Below are positions 1-9,003 of a stretch of DNA of 64,000 bases, piece after piece. The position numbers and the translations under genes are program-made. Under the pieces are notes generated by a model. That model ran no database searches. It was not told the DNA's origin and was given only the letters and a program-made list of their open reading frames with translations. The stretch is from Candidatus Zixiibacteriota bacterium (GTDB lineage: Bacteria; Zixibacteria; MSB-5A5; GN15; PGXB01): positions 16,808 through 80,807 of the forward strand of contig JAFGAL010000014.1 of the NCBI GenBank assembly GCA_016933695.1. Reading direction: 5' to 3'. The stretch's first letter is position 1; every line of letters begins with the position of its first letter.

Positions 1-660
1 AAACGGATATACCTGTCGATCGTCCGCATGATCGCCCGTCTCCGGAACAATTTCCAGCCGGTACGATCCGGAATGCATCAGATCGGCGGGAAACAGAATA
101 CTGCCAACACCGTACTCGTCAAAAGCATCAAACGAGGGTACCACCAAAATCTCGTGATCGTCATCCGACTTAATTGTAATGCGGTATTGTACATTCGGGT
201 CAGCATCGCGATATAAAAACGAAATCACGCCGTCTCGACGCAAGGACACACACAGTGTTGGGGCTGATGTCGCTCGCGTGGGAGAGAGAACAATAGTCTG
301 AAGCGGTCCGATGGCAGATTTGTGCGATGGTATCAATCCTCGGTAAGCCGGGTACGCAAGGATGAGAATCAACAGTAGCAAAAATGCCGGACGCAGGATC
401 AATGGACGTTTCGGCCAGAGATATTCACGCCACCGATTCCGTTCGGATGATCCTGATGACTGCCGAATTTCGTCTTTCACTGTCTCGTCGGAACGCAAGA
501 TATCGGCCGACGCTTCGAATCGTTTGATTTCCGCAAAGCAGAACGGGCAATTTAGCAGGTGTGTTTCAAACCGTTCCGTGTCCTCGGCGGATAACACCCC
601 CAGTTCATAGGCGTGGATCATCGCGCCGACTTCCGGATTAATGCATTTTTGTGCATCCAT
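1..660 (-). CDS. Zinc-finger anti-sigma factor, partial (C-terminus beyond window)
   Basis: The frame is open from an ATG at 660 to the left edge, giving 220 residues without a stop. Residues 34-41 hold an H-x3-C-x2-C motif (HLLNCPFC), the ZAS-type zinc-binding signature of anti-sigma factors. A hydrophobic segment at about residues 86-104 looks like one transmembrane helix, followed by a periplasmic-looking domain of beta character. The start overlaps the stop of the sigma-factor gene upstream (TAATG), so the two are translationally coupled. The inferred role is membrane sequestration of that sigma factor. The identity of the outer domain is unknown, and the C-terminus is missing only because of the window edge. 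Confidence 0.75.
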   Translation of the reverse strand, partial: MDAQKCINPEVGAMIHAYELGVLSAEDTERFETHLLNCPFCFAEIKRFEASADILRSDETVKDEIRQSSGSSERNRWREYLWPKRPLILRPAFLLLLILILAYPAYRGLIPSHKSAIGPLQTIVLSPTRATSAPTLCVSLRRDGVISFLYRDADPNVQYRITIKSDDDHEILVVPSFDAFDEYGVGSILFPADLMHSGSYRLEIVPETGDHADDRQVYPF

Positions 661-1223
661 TAGTCATTTCCCCCTTCCAGACAATCACTCAGCAATTTCC
701 GGCCGCGATTCAACATGACATACATATTGCCGGGTTTAACCTTCAACCTGCGGCATATTTCTTCGGTGGAATATCCCTGGTACACCAGATTGAGAATGCG
801 GGCGTAGCGCGGATATGACACAATCAGCTTCCTCAGGCAGACCACCAGTTTGCGCCGCAACTCGGGATTCGATTCGGTTTGAACCAAGCCGGTCATATCA
901 TCAACATCTCCGCTTTCATTTATGATTTTGCGGCGGGTTTCCCGGCGTTGATAAAAATTCCCTATTTTCCGTTTCAGTACGCCGTACGCCCAGATATCAA
1001 GCCGCTCCACGCCGGTTTCGGTCCGAAATTTACGGAGGATAGTCGTACAGGCGTCTTGGGCGATATCCTCGGCCTCCTCTTCCCCAATCCTTCGTTTGGC
1101 GAGATAAACGAATCTAACAAACAGATATTCGAAAAGCTCGGTTTCGGCGGCCTGATCACCGCCCCGGGCACGGGAGAAAAGTCGTTGTAATACAAGATGG
1201 TCCATTGGCATGTGCTCTATCAT
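660..1223 (-). CDS. ECF-type RNA polymerase sigma factor
   Basis: A sigma-70-like protein of about 187 residues. Region 2 spans the acidic stretch GEEEAEDIAQDACTTILRKF, and region 4 is near the C-terminus (YSTEEICRRLKVKPGNMYVM, a helix-turn-helix). This architecture, and the zinc-finger protein directly downstream with a one-base stop/start overlap, fit an extracytoplasmic-function sigma factor with its cognate anti-sigma. The start is uncertain: ATGs at 1238, 1223, 1211 and 1205 are all in frame and none has a good Shine-Dalgarno. The frame stays open upstream to 1733, but that part overlaps the start of the divergent protease and has no sigma-factor similarity. Divergence from a secreted protease suggests, but does not show, that the protease gene could be a target. 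Confidence 0.8.
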   Translation of the reverse strand: MIEHMPMDHLVLQRLFSRARGGDQAAETELFEYLFVRFVYLAKRRIGEEEAEDIAQDACTTILRKFRTETGVERLDIWAYGVLKRKIGNFYQRRETRRKIINESGDVDDMTGLVQTESNPELRRKLVVCLRKLIVSYPRYARILNLVYQGYSTEEICRRLKVKPGNMYVMLNRGRKLLSDCLEGGND

Positions 1224-1515
1224 AAGAAAGTACGCCATATCGAGCCGTAAGTCAATATCCAATATTCCACAGATTCGGCTAATCTTTGTAAGAATCCCGT
1301 CATTCGCCAAACAAGCCAGATGAAATGCCGGTGATAGTGAACTCATCACAATCCCATCCACCCGACGGCTCGACGAATAGCCGGTGCAATAAAGCACACC
1401 GGCAATGAAAACAGGAAACAACATGGTAAACTGGTTCATTCGCAATGAACGCCGTTCGCATTGTGAATTGATAACCCGCACTATTCCCTCAACACCTTGC
1501 ACCAAAGGAGGTAGC

Positions 1516-4500
1516 ATGAGAACTATGCGCATGATCGCCGGCGTGATATGTGTCACGCTGATACTGAGCGGGGCAGTCTTTGCCCTGAACACCGGAGAGG
1601 GGAAGACCAACCATCCGGCAGATGAACCACTCGGACTGATTGTCAAATTCAAGAGCAATGCTAATTTGACACTGATCGATGGTTCAAGAAGCCGCTCGAC
1701 GATAGGACTGGCGGCCGTTGATGCCGTCAACAAACGGTTCCGGGTGGAGGAAATGGTATCACTTCTGGATAATGCCGCACAGCTTCCGGAAGATCACCCG
1801 TTTAAAAAGGTGTACACTGTTGCCATTCCGGACGAGGCGGACATGTTGGCATTGAAGGCGGCTTACGAAGCGTTGCCGGAGGTCGCCTATGTCGAGTTTG
1901 AATACCCGCTGAACCTGTATATTTTGAAGGGATCGGGAAGACCGGACCCGATTATCGATCCCATCATTCCGGGGCCCAGTGATCCCTTGTATTCATACCA
2001 GTGGCACCTGCACAATGCCGGACAACTGCATCCCCATGTCAAGCGAGTATTCGGCCCGGAAAACGACAGTCTGGTTTACGTGCAAGGCATCAGTGGATCG
2101 GATATCGCCGCCAATCCGGTGCTGGTAGATCCCCCTGAAGACGCCGACACGGTGGTGGTGGCCATTATCGATACCGGCGTTGATGACACGCATCCGGAAC
2201 TGCAGGGACGGATGTGGATCAACAGCCGCGAATCTTCCACGCCCAACGGCATGGATAATGATAACAACGGTTATATCGACGATCGTTACGGATGGGATTT
2301 CTCCGCGTCCGACACGTTATTGTACGACGACGACAATGATCCCGAGGATTATTATGGCCACGGCACCCATTGTGCCGGAATTGTGACATCGATTACCGAC
2401 AATGCCTACGGAATCGCCGGCATTTGTCCCCATGTGGTCATTATGCCGCTTAAGGTCTTCCCGCTGGCGGTCCCCTCGAAACTGGTCAAGGCGATCATCT
2501 ATGCGGCGGACAATAACGCCGACGTCATCAATCTCAGCCTCGGATCACCGTATGCCAACATGGCCATGGAAGAGGCGCTGAATTACGCCAAGGAACGAGG
2601 CGTGGTTATTTGCGCGGCCATGGGCAACACCGGCGACGAGTACATTTCCTATCCGGCCTTTTACGATGCTTGTATCGCGGTCGGCGCAACCAATGATTCC
2701 GATCATGTGACAACGTTTTCGACCTATGGTAACCACCTCGATGTGGTCGCTCCGGGCGAGGCCATTTTGTCATTGCGGGCCGCCAACACCGATATGTATG
2801 CCGAGGACAATGAACCGTGCATTCACATTATCAATGGGTATTACTATCTTGCCGACGGCACCAGTATGGCCTGTCCGATGGTGGTCGGCGTGGCGGCATA
2901 CCTTCGGTCGGTTTCGCCGGGACTCGTCCCCGATCAGGTCCGACAGATAATCGAACAATCGGCCGAGGATTTGACTGATCCGTACGGAACAGGGGCCAAC
3001 CTTCCCGGATGGGACATCTACAGTGGATATGGCCGGGTTGATTTGTATGCCGCTCTCCAGCTGGCGCCGCTGACCCGGGCCAAAATCGAGGTCCCCGAAC
3101 CTAATGAAGTCTACGCCGGTTATGTAATGGTAAGTGGCTATACCGATGGTCCGCTTGGCACCGCCGCTTATCTGGAATGGGGAGAAGGCCCAACACCGTC
3201 AACCTGGAACCAGATTACGCCGGTGAGTGTCCCGGCCAGCGGCATTATCGGAACCTGGACCCCGTATCCGATGGCGGGCAGATATACCATCCGTCTGCGG
3301 GTCGGTGACAACAATATCGACCAATCCACTTTCTATCTGGCGCACCAGCATGTCGCCGATATAACCAATCCCGGCGATCAGGATACCGTGGTCAATGAAT
3401 TCAGCGTTATCGGCAGTGCCCACTGCAACCTGTTTACCCATTACATTCTGGAATGCAAACCGGTGACGGAACCGCTGGATGTCTGGGATGAAATCGCGTA
3501 TTCGTCGATCCCCGGCTATGAAGACACACTGGGGGTGTGGTACTCGCATTATTACGATCCCGGCGATTACCTGCTTCGTCTGCGCGTGTTCACTGTCAAT
3601 ATCGATACCGCAGTGGTAGTCGATACCGCATTGGTGTATGTCGGCCCCTTTGATGCCGGAAACACCTGGCGGGTTGACCTTGGCGCTACTGGATCGATCA
3701 TGCCCAATTACGGGGATTTCGACGGTGACACGTATAATGAAATCATCATTGGCACGACCAACGGCGTCAAGCTGTATAATCTCGATGGAACCGAGAAGTA
3801 TCTCGAGACGGTCGCCAATCTTCCCGCCGGTGATTATCGTATTCCCATTGCCATCGGAAACATGGACAACGATGGCATTGACGATTTTGTCGCGGTCAAT
3901 CAGACCACATTCACGATGTACTGCTATCGCTCATCGAGCGTCCCATATGCCATCAATTTACCGACGTTTAATACCCTGGGCGGAGCGTTTTCCGCAAGCG
4001 AAGAAGAGCATCCCTATATTCTGCTTCAGGATGTCAACAACGATGGCATCGATGAAATATACCTGAGGACCATGTCACGGAGTATGGCATGCGAGGTCGG
4101 ACAACCGACCCCCGTCCACAGCAATAACAATTACCGGCAGATTCTTCCGCTTGATCTCAACGATGACGGGACATACGAAATCTATGCATATCATATGTAC
4201 TACGGCGATATCATGGAGTACACGACGTCGTTTTCGACAACGAACTCGGTTGATTTGACCATGAATGGCCAGAAATTCGGCTGTTACGGTCTTTCGGCGT
4301 TTGATATCGATGATGATGGCGAACTGGAACTTCTGGCATTCGGCAGTTATTATGATTATGGTTTCTGGCTGTACGCTTATGACTACGGATTCCAGCCGGT
4401 TTCCGGATTTCCGCGCAGTCTGGGATTTCCGTGGGAGGAAGCTCCATCGATGCCGGTCTTTGGCGATGTTGATGGTGACGGCGAACTTGAGTACCTGGTA

Positions 4501-5496
4501 ACCAAGTACGATCTATCCACCGGCATGATTTATGCCTGGAATATCGACGGCACACCTCTGGTTCCCGGCAACGGGTATTTCCTGACTGCGCCGACTCCGG
4601 CTATTATCGACTATATACTGCTGGCGGATATGAACGATGACAATCAGCCGGAAATCGTCGCCGGCGGTCATCCCAGTATCGAGGGTATTCTGGCCCAACA
4701 GAAAGGCGAGTGGCTATGGACCTGGGATGCCAGCGGACAATTGCTCGAGGAATTTTCGATGACTCTCGATCCGGACGGGTACACCCTCGATCGCTACACA
4801 CCCATTATCGGTGATATGGGGCAGAATGGAAAAGTGAACCTGGCCATCGCAACCTACGCCGGAGAACTGGTTTTTATGAATTACGAGGACTATGGTTTTA
4901 ATGAATGCGCGTCCCCAGTGACGTCGTACCGTTACCATCGCACTTTCGACAACATCGGTCCGTCGTTCAGTGACGATTGCTATGCCTTTATTTGCGGCGA
5001 TGCCAACAATGACGACGTGGTCGATACATTGGATTGCCAGTACATTTTGGCGTATTTGTACTACGGCGGTCCCGCGCCGGTACCGTACGAGGCCGGCGAT
5101 GTCAACTGCAATCCCGGAATCACTCTGGCGGATTACTCATACTTGGTCAATTATCTGCACTATGGCGGCCCGGCTCCGTGTGATTGCGGACAACCCAAAC
5201 TGGATGATGTTCTGCCGGTCGAATTTTCTCTGCGGCAGAATTATCCCAATCCGTTCAATCCGACCACTACGATCACATTCAGTTTACCGACCGCATGTCA
5301 GGTAACACTGGATGTATACAATATCACCGGTCAAAAGGTCGCCACGGTGGAGGATGGCTGGCTGGATCCCGGTGAACATGTTGTAGTGTGGGATGGCCAA
5401 AATGACAGCGGAAAACCGGTTGCCAGCGGTGTTTATTTTTACCGTATCAAGGCCGGCGATCGGATTGCCACCCGCAAAATGGTGCTATTAAAATAG
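1516..5496 (+). CDS. Secreted subtilase (S8) with FG-GAP-like repeats, dockerin pair and type IX sorting domain
   Basis: A 1,326-residue secreted serine protease. The start at 1516 is set by a strong AAAGGAGGT at 1505-1511 and a signal peptide; ATGs further upstream lack such a site. After a propeptide-like region, the S8 domain carries the full triad: Asp219 (IIDTGVD), His282 (GHGTHCAG), Ser450 (GTSMACP). Next come Ig-like stretches, then a beta-propeller-like region with repeated DxDxDG-type calcium loops (about residues 700-1150). A dockerin-like pair (about 1161-1227) each ends in YYGGPAP or YGGPAPC. The last 90 residues (from NYPNPFNP at 1242) form the type IX secretion sorting domain ending KMVLLK. 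Probable function is extracellular or cell-surface proteolysis after export and CTD cleavage. The gene stands alone and ends in a clear terminator. Confidence 0.9.
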   Translation: MRTMRMIAGVICVTLILSGAVFALNTGEGKTNHPADEPLGLIVKFKSNANLTLIDGSRSRSTIGLAAVDAVNKRFRVEEMVSLLDNAAQLPEDHPFKKVYTVAIPDEADMLALKAAYEALPEVAYVEFEYPLNLYILKGSGRPDPIIDPIIPGPSDPLYSYQWHLHNAGQLHPHVKRVFGPENDSLVYVQGISGSDIAANPVLVDPPEDADTVVVAIIDTGVDDTHPELQGRMWINSRESSTPNGMDNDNNGYIDDRYGWDFSASDTLLYDDDNDPEDYYGHGTHCAGIVTSITDNAYGIAGICPHVVIMPLKVFPLAVPSKLVKAIIYAADNNADVINLSLGSPYANMAMEEALNYAKERGVVICAAMGNTGDEYISYPAFYDACIAVGATNDSDHVTTFSTYGNHLDVVAPGEAILSLRAANTDMYAEDNEPCIHIINGYYYLADGTSMACPMVVGVAAYLRSVSPGLVPDQVRQIIEQSAEDLTDPYGTGANLPGWDIYSGYGRVDLYAALQLAPLTRAKIEVPEPNEVYAGYVMVSGYTDGPLGTAAYLEWGEGPTPSTWNQITPVSVPASGIIGTWTPYPMAGRYTIRLRVGDNNIDQSTFYLAHQHVADITNPGDQDTVVNEFSVIGSAHCNLFTHYILECKPVTEPLDVWDEIAYSSIPGYEDTLGVWYSHYYDPGDYLLRLRVFTVNIDTAVVVDTALVYVGPFDAGNTWRVDLGATGSIMPNYGDFDGDTYNEIIIGTTNGVKLYNLDGTEKYLETVANLPAGDYRIPIAIGNMDNDGIDDFVAVNQTTFTMYCYRSSSVPYAINLPTFNTLGGAFSASEEEHPYILLQDVNNDGIDEIYLRTMSRSMACEVGQPTPVHSNNNYRQILPLDLNDDGTYEIYAYHMYYGDIMEYTTSFSTTNSVDLTMNGQKFGCYGLSAFDIDDDGELELLAFGSYYDYGFWLYAYDYGFQPVSGFPRSLGFPWEEAPSMPVFGDVDGDGELEYLVTKYDLSTGMIYAWNIDGTPLVPGNGYFLTAPTPAIIDYILLADMNDDNQPEIVAGGHPSIEGILAQQKGEWLWTWDASGQLLEEFSMTLDPDGYTLDRYTPIIGDMGQNGKVNLAIATYAGELVFMNYEDYGFNECASPVTSYRYHRTFDNIGPSFSDDCYAFICGDANNDDVVDTLDCQYILAYLYYGGPAPVPYEAGDVNCNPGITLADYSYLVNYLHYGGPAPCDCGQPKLDDVLPVEFSLRQNYPNPFNPTTTITFSLPTACQVTLDVYNITGQKVATVEDGWLDPGEHVVVWDGQNDSGKPVASGVYFYRIKAGDRIATRKMVLLK

Positions 5497-5548
5497 CCAA
5501 AGGGGTGGAAGCCTATCCATCAATATACCCAATGATGTGATTCAGCTC

Positions 5549-5583
5549 CCCGGCGGGACATTCGCTCCCGCCGGGTGTCTTTT
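5549..5583 (+). terminator. Rho-independent terminator after the subtilase gene
   Basis: A 10-bp GC-rich perfect stem (CCCGGCGGGA / TCCCGCCGGG) with a 7-base loop is followed by a short T-rich tract. It lies 52 bases past the protease stop. It argues against the upstream ATG at 5537 as the start of the next gene. Confidence 0.8.
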
Positions 5584-5698
5584 AAAGCAACAATACTTGC
5601 CGGACATAAGAGAAAACAAGTCCTGCCCGCCGTTAATGCCACCTGATATCTCAAATAATCTCCCGATCATCCGATATATGGATGATAAGGATAAAATT

Positions 5699-7069
5699 AT
5701 GCCGGGCAAGACAATAATCTATGGGGAAATAATCGAAAGCAAACAGCGTGACTCCATAAAAACATCCCTGGAGCGGATTGCCGAAGATGTCTTATGGAAA
5801 CAGGATGCCACGCTGGTCGGTGAGGACCGCGATGCTTCACTGGTGTTTGTCGACCTTGATGATCCCCAATACACAGATCCCAATTTCCTTATATCGCTTG
5901 CCACTGCCGGGAAGAAAACCAAACTGATCGGCAAAGCCAGTGAACCCAATGTACAGGATGCGATCAAGTATTCCAGACTGGGCGTATCGGAAATTTTGAC
6001 CGAAGAACAATGTCTGCATCGCCTGCATGAACTCGTGGCGGAATTGGAGAAAACGCCCGCCGCAACCGTCCCTCCTCCTTCCAAATTCGGGATCCATGCT
6101 CTGGTCGGGGAATCTCCGGCCATGCAGGAGATCAGATCGACAGTCAAGCTATTGGCCGACGTGGACTTTCCCAGCGCGCTGATTCTTGGCAAAACAGGCA
6201 CCGGTAAGAGCCTGATCGCCAAAGTCCTTCATCATAATGGTGTTCGTGGCAAACACAACATGGTCGAGGTCAACTGCTCAGCAATTCCGGACGAATTATT
6301 CGAATCCGAGTTGTTTGGTCATGTCAAAGGTGCGTTCACCGATGCCAAATCGGAAAAAACCGGACTGTTTGAATATGCCCAAAATGGCACATTGTTTCTG
6401 GACGAAGTTGGCAATCTGTCGGCATCATCGCAGGCAAAACTGCTTAAGATTTTAGAAGATAAAAAACTCCGCAAAGTCGGCGATGTCAATGAGCGTGAAA
6501 TCAATGTCAGGGTGGTGGCCGCTACCAATCTGGAGCTGGAAAAAGCCGTGCGTGACGGGTCTTTCCGCGAGGATTTGTTCTATCGACTTAATCTATTGAC
6601 CATAGAAGTTCCTCCGCTATATGAACGCCCGGAAGACATTCCGGGAATCGTTGGGCACTATTTGCGGTTTTACTCTACTCTGTATGGCAAACCTGAAGTC
6701 ACTATCAATAAGGAAGCCTTGACCAGCATGCAGGAATACCCCTGGCCGGGCAATGTCAGAGAACTATGTAATGTAATTGAGCGGGCGGTTCTGCTGACCA
6801 AATCCAATCAGATTAAACCCAAAGATATTAAGACGGCTCTTTCACGAGGGCGCCTGTCCATTGCTGATCGCAACCAGATCATTATTGAAATTCCGTCTCA
6901 GGGAATTACTCTGGAATCGATAGAACATTCCGTTGTCTCCCAAGTGCTTAACATGTTCCAATGGAATAAAACTGAAACCGCGAAATTCCTGAGAATATCT
7001 CGTCCTCGTCTCCGGCGTATTATCGAAAGCGCCGGATTGGAACAAAATCGACGTCACCGGTCTGAGTGA
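5699..7069 (+). CDS. Sigma54-dependent transcriptional activator (NtrC-type AAA+)
   Basis: A 456-residue enhancer-binding protein. Residues 1-120 resemble a degenerate receiver domain; the central AAA+ domain has Walker A GKTGTGKS (164-171), the sigma54-contact loop as GAFTDA (211-216) instead of the usual GAFTGA, Walker B LFLDEVG and the arginine-rich FREDLFYRL. The C-terminus is a Fis-type helix-turn-helix (LESIEH...WNKTETAKFLRISRPRLRR). It should remodel sigma54 holoenzyme at -24/-12 promoters. The start is placed at 5699 because TAAGGA sits 7 bases upstream; the frame stays open to 5537 but runs back through a terminator. No sensor kinase gene is adjacent, so the signal is unknown. Confidence 0.9.
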   Translation: MPGKTIIYGEIIESKQRDSIKTSLERIAEDVLWKQDATLVGEDRDASLVFVDLDDPQYTDPNFLISLATAGKKTKLIGKASEPNVQDAIKYSRLGVSEILTEEQCLHRLHELVAELEKTPAATVPPPSKFGIHALVGESPAMQEIRSTVKLLADVDFPSALILGKTGTGKSLIAKVLHHNGVRGKHNMVEVNCSAIPDELFESELFGHVKGAFTDAKSEKTGLFEYAQNGTLFLDEVGNLSASSQAKLLKILEDKKLRKVGDVNEREINVRVVAATNLELEKAVRDGSFREDLFYRLNLLTIEVPPLYERPEDIPGIVGHYLRFYSTLYGKPEVTINKEALTSMQEYPWPGNVRELCNVIERAVLLTKSNQIKPKDIKTALSRGRLSIADRNQIIIEIPSQGITLESIEHSVVSQVLNMFQWNKTETAKFLRISRPRLRRIIESAGLEQNRRHRSE

Positions 7070-7192
7070 CACGATTCGTTCCAGTCTGCATTTGGCACAT
7101 AATCCTTTACCATACAATATCTTAAAGCAAACCCTCTCTTTTCGGGTAGAATAATTCGATCCAGTCGCGATGGTTTAGGGTCATTCTCAGAC

Positions 7193-7217
7193 GATAGCGA
7201 CATTGCGCTATCTTTTT
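7193..7217 (+). terminator. Terminator nested inside a larger inverted repeat
   Basis: GATAGCG / CGCTATC with a 6-base loop is followed directly by five Ts, a plausible intrinsic terminator for the sigma54 activator gene. It sits inside an outer 10-bp inverted repeat (7180-7189 with 7232-7241, GTCATTCTCA / TGAGAATGAC). Confidence 0.6.
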
Positions 7218-7326
7218 ACCTTTCAACGGATTGAGAATGACACCCCGGGTTGGCATCATGATTGCGATTACTTGAGTCCACATGAAGGAAAAAACACAGC
7301 CTACCATAATAGAAAGGAGCACACAG

Positions 7327-7899
7327 ATGGCACGAGTAACGTTTGGCAATCCCGCCATAAGAGTCGCTTCGATTCTTATTGTTGCCGTAATGCTTTTTGC
7401 CGGATGTTCCAATTCGCCCCTGGAAAGCCCGGCCGACAACTCCGATTCACAGCAACCGGCTCTTCTCGGCCGCACCGCCGCCGCCGTAACGGCCGCGCAG
7501 TTGAACGCGTCGATATTCCATGCGGAAGAGGTGATTTCGGCCGCTGAAGGTGGACGCCTGACCCTGTTTGACGTCATTATGGATATTCCTCCGGGAGCGC
7601 TCAACAGCGACACCCTGTTCAGTATCGACATTCCCGATCTGACGGTGTTTTACAACGAGTTCGGCACCAGCGGCCTGGTGTTTAACAAGCCGGTAACGGT
7701 GACGATGTCGTATCGTGATGCCGACCTTTCGCAGGTGGTTGAGTCCACAATCCGTATCGCCTTTTTTGATCCCGAAACCCAGCAGTACGAAGACGTCGAA
7801 TGTCAACTCGACATGGACAACATGACCGTTACCGCGGAACTGCATCATTTCTCCGCTTATGGTTTGATCTCTGACTGGCGTACTGGATTCCCGCTTTAA
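7327..7899 (+). CDS. Lipoprotein with ZU5-like domain
   Basis: A 190-residue exported lipoprotein. The start at 7327 follows AAAGGAG at 7314-7319 and yields a signal peptide ending in the lipobox MLFAGC. The mature part has the hallmarks of a ZU5-like domain: an IPPGAL motif, NKPVTVTMSY, FFDPETQQYEDVE and a terminal HHFSAYGL, comparable to the 'HFS.Y' ending of that family. These domains are protein-interaction or autoproteolytic modules in larger proteins; here one stands alone. It is the first gene of a run with the TPR gene 36 bases downstream, so co-transcription is likely. The biological role is unknown. Confidence 0.65.
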   Translation: MARVTFGNPAIRVASILIVAVMLFAGCSNSPLESPADNSDSQQPALLGRTAAAVTAAQLNASIFHAEEVISAAEGGRLTLFDVIMDIPPGALNSDTLFSIDIPDLTVFYNEFGTSGLVFNKPVTVTMSYRDADLSQVVESTIRIAFFDPETQQYEDVECQLDMDNMTVTAELHHFSAYGLISDWRTGFPL

Positions 7900-7935
7900 C
7901 CCGGAACCGCCCTTATTATAGAGGTGACAAAGACC

Positions 7936-9003
7936 ATGAACGTACTGATGACGAAAACGATGCACAGCGAGTTATGCTCCGGCATTACCGACGGACATGC
8001 ACTGCTCGATCTGGCACGCGGTTGGTTACAGCAGGGGAATCCCATTGTCGCCTACGAATTGCTCAAATCCGCGATCAGTTCCACTGAAGCCGAACGGGAT
8101 CAGTCCCTGAGAGCGCGGATCCTCAAAGAAACCGGTCGTGTCAAGATGATGCAATCCGAATGGGAGAGCTCGGAAGCATACTACCTGGAAGCGCAACGGG
8201 TGTTTGTCAGCGTTGAAGATCATAAGGGGGCCTCTGAATGTGCCCGCAACAGAGCCAACCTGCACTTTCAGAAAGGCGCATATCACAAAGCGGAGGATTT
8301 ATGCAACCAGGCCCTGGATTGGGCATCGACGATTAACGATTACGAATTGAGAGCCACCATTCTCAATACAATCGCGGCGATCAAATCCGCCACGGGCGAA
8401 TTACAGGAAGCATTGAAGACATTTAAACTCTGCCTGGCTGATTTCCAGAGTGCCGGCAATGCGATTCGGCAAGGCAATGTCCTGTTGAATATCGGACTGA
8501 CGCAAACCGAAATGGGCGATTACGGTGACGCTGTTATCAGTCTCAATCAGGCGCTTGCGATTGCTCTGGAAGTGAAAGACCTGACACTGGTTGAAATCTG
8601 TTACCAGAATATTTCCAAATGCCATCTGAAACTAAATGATACAATTCTGGCCAAGTCGGTTATCGACACCGCCCGCAAGATTCTCCCCGGTCTCAATTCC
8701 AAAGCACTGGAATGTGAACTGAATGTCATCGATGCCAAAATACTCCGCATGATGGGTAACCTGTCTGCCGCCGAGGAACTTCTCAATAAAACTCATGCCA
8801 TGGTGATGGAGCATAACCTGATCGCTCTGACGGCTGACATCCTGCTCGAGCAGGGAATTGTCGCCAGAGGTCAGGGAACGCCGGAACCGGCACGGGTTAA
8901 ACTGGATGCCGCCGCAAAGCTGTTCCAGCAGCTCGGTATCGAGAGAGGTTTCAAGGATGCGGTACAGGCGTTGAATGATCTTTCAAGGAGGACGGATGCC
9001 TGA
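7936..9003 (+). CDS. Tetratricopeptide repeat protein
   Basis: A 355-residue soluble protein built almost entirely of TPR helical pairs from about residue 15 to the end (recurring ALxLA, GDYxxAxxxxxxAL patterns). No signal peptide or membrane segment is visible, so it is probably cytoplasmic. The start is at ATG 7936 with GAGGTG 9 bases upstream; a GTG at 7924 is in frame but lies within that site. Its stop overlaps the start of the TPR/HD-GYP gene by 8 bases (ATGCCTGA), indicating translational coupling. The TPR content of both neighbours suggests a scaffold or sensor partner of the HD-GYP protein; this is inference. Confidence 0.8.
   Translation: MNVLMTKTMHSELCSGITDGHALLDLARGWLQQGNPIVAYELLKSAISSTEAERDQSLRARILKETGRVKMMQSEWESSEAYYLEAQRVFVSVEDHKGASECARNRANLHFQKGAYHKAEDLCNQALDWASTINDYELRATILNTIAAIKSATGELQEALKTFKLCLADFQSAGNAIRQGNVLLNIGLTQTEMGDYGDAVISLNQALAIALEVKDLTLVEICYQNISKCHLKLNDTILAKSVIDTARKILPGLNSKALECELNVIDAKILRMMGNLSAAEELLNKTHAMVMEHNLIALTADILLEQGIVARGQGTPEPARVKLDAAAKLFQQLGIERGFKDAVQALNDLSRRTDA

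Noticed and set aside
660..1733. N-terminal extension of the first sigma factor back to 1733
   Set aside because: The extra 170 residues have no sigma-factor similarity and run over the signal-peptide region of the divergent protease.
5537..5698. Longer start for the sigma54 activator
   Set aside because: The extension reads through a clear terminator hairpin, while ATG 5699 has its own ribosome-binding site.
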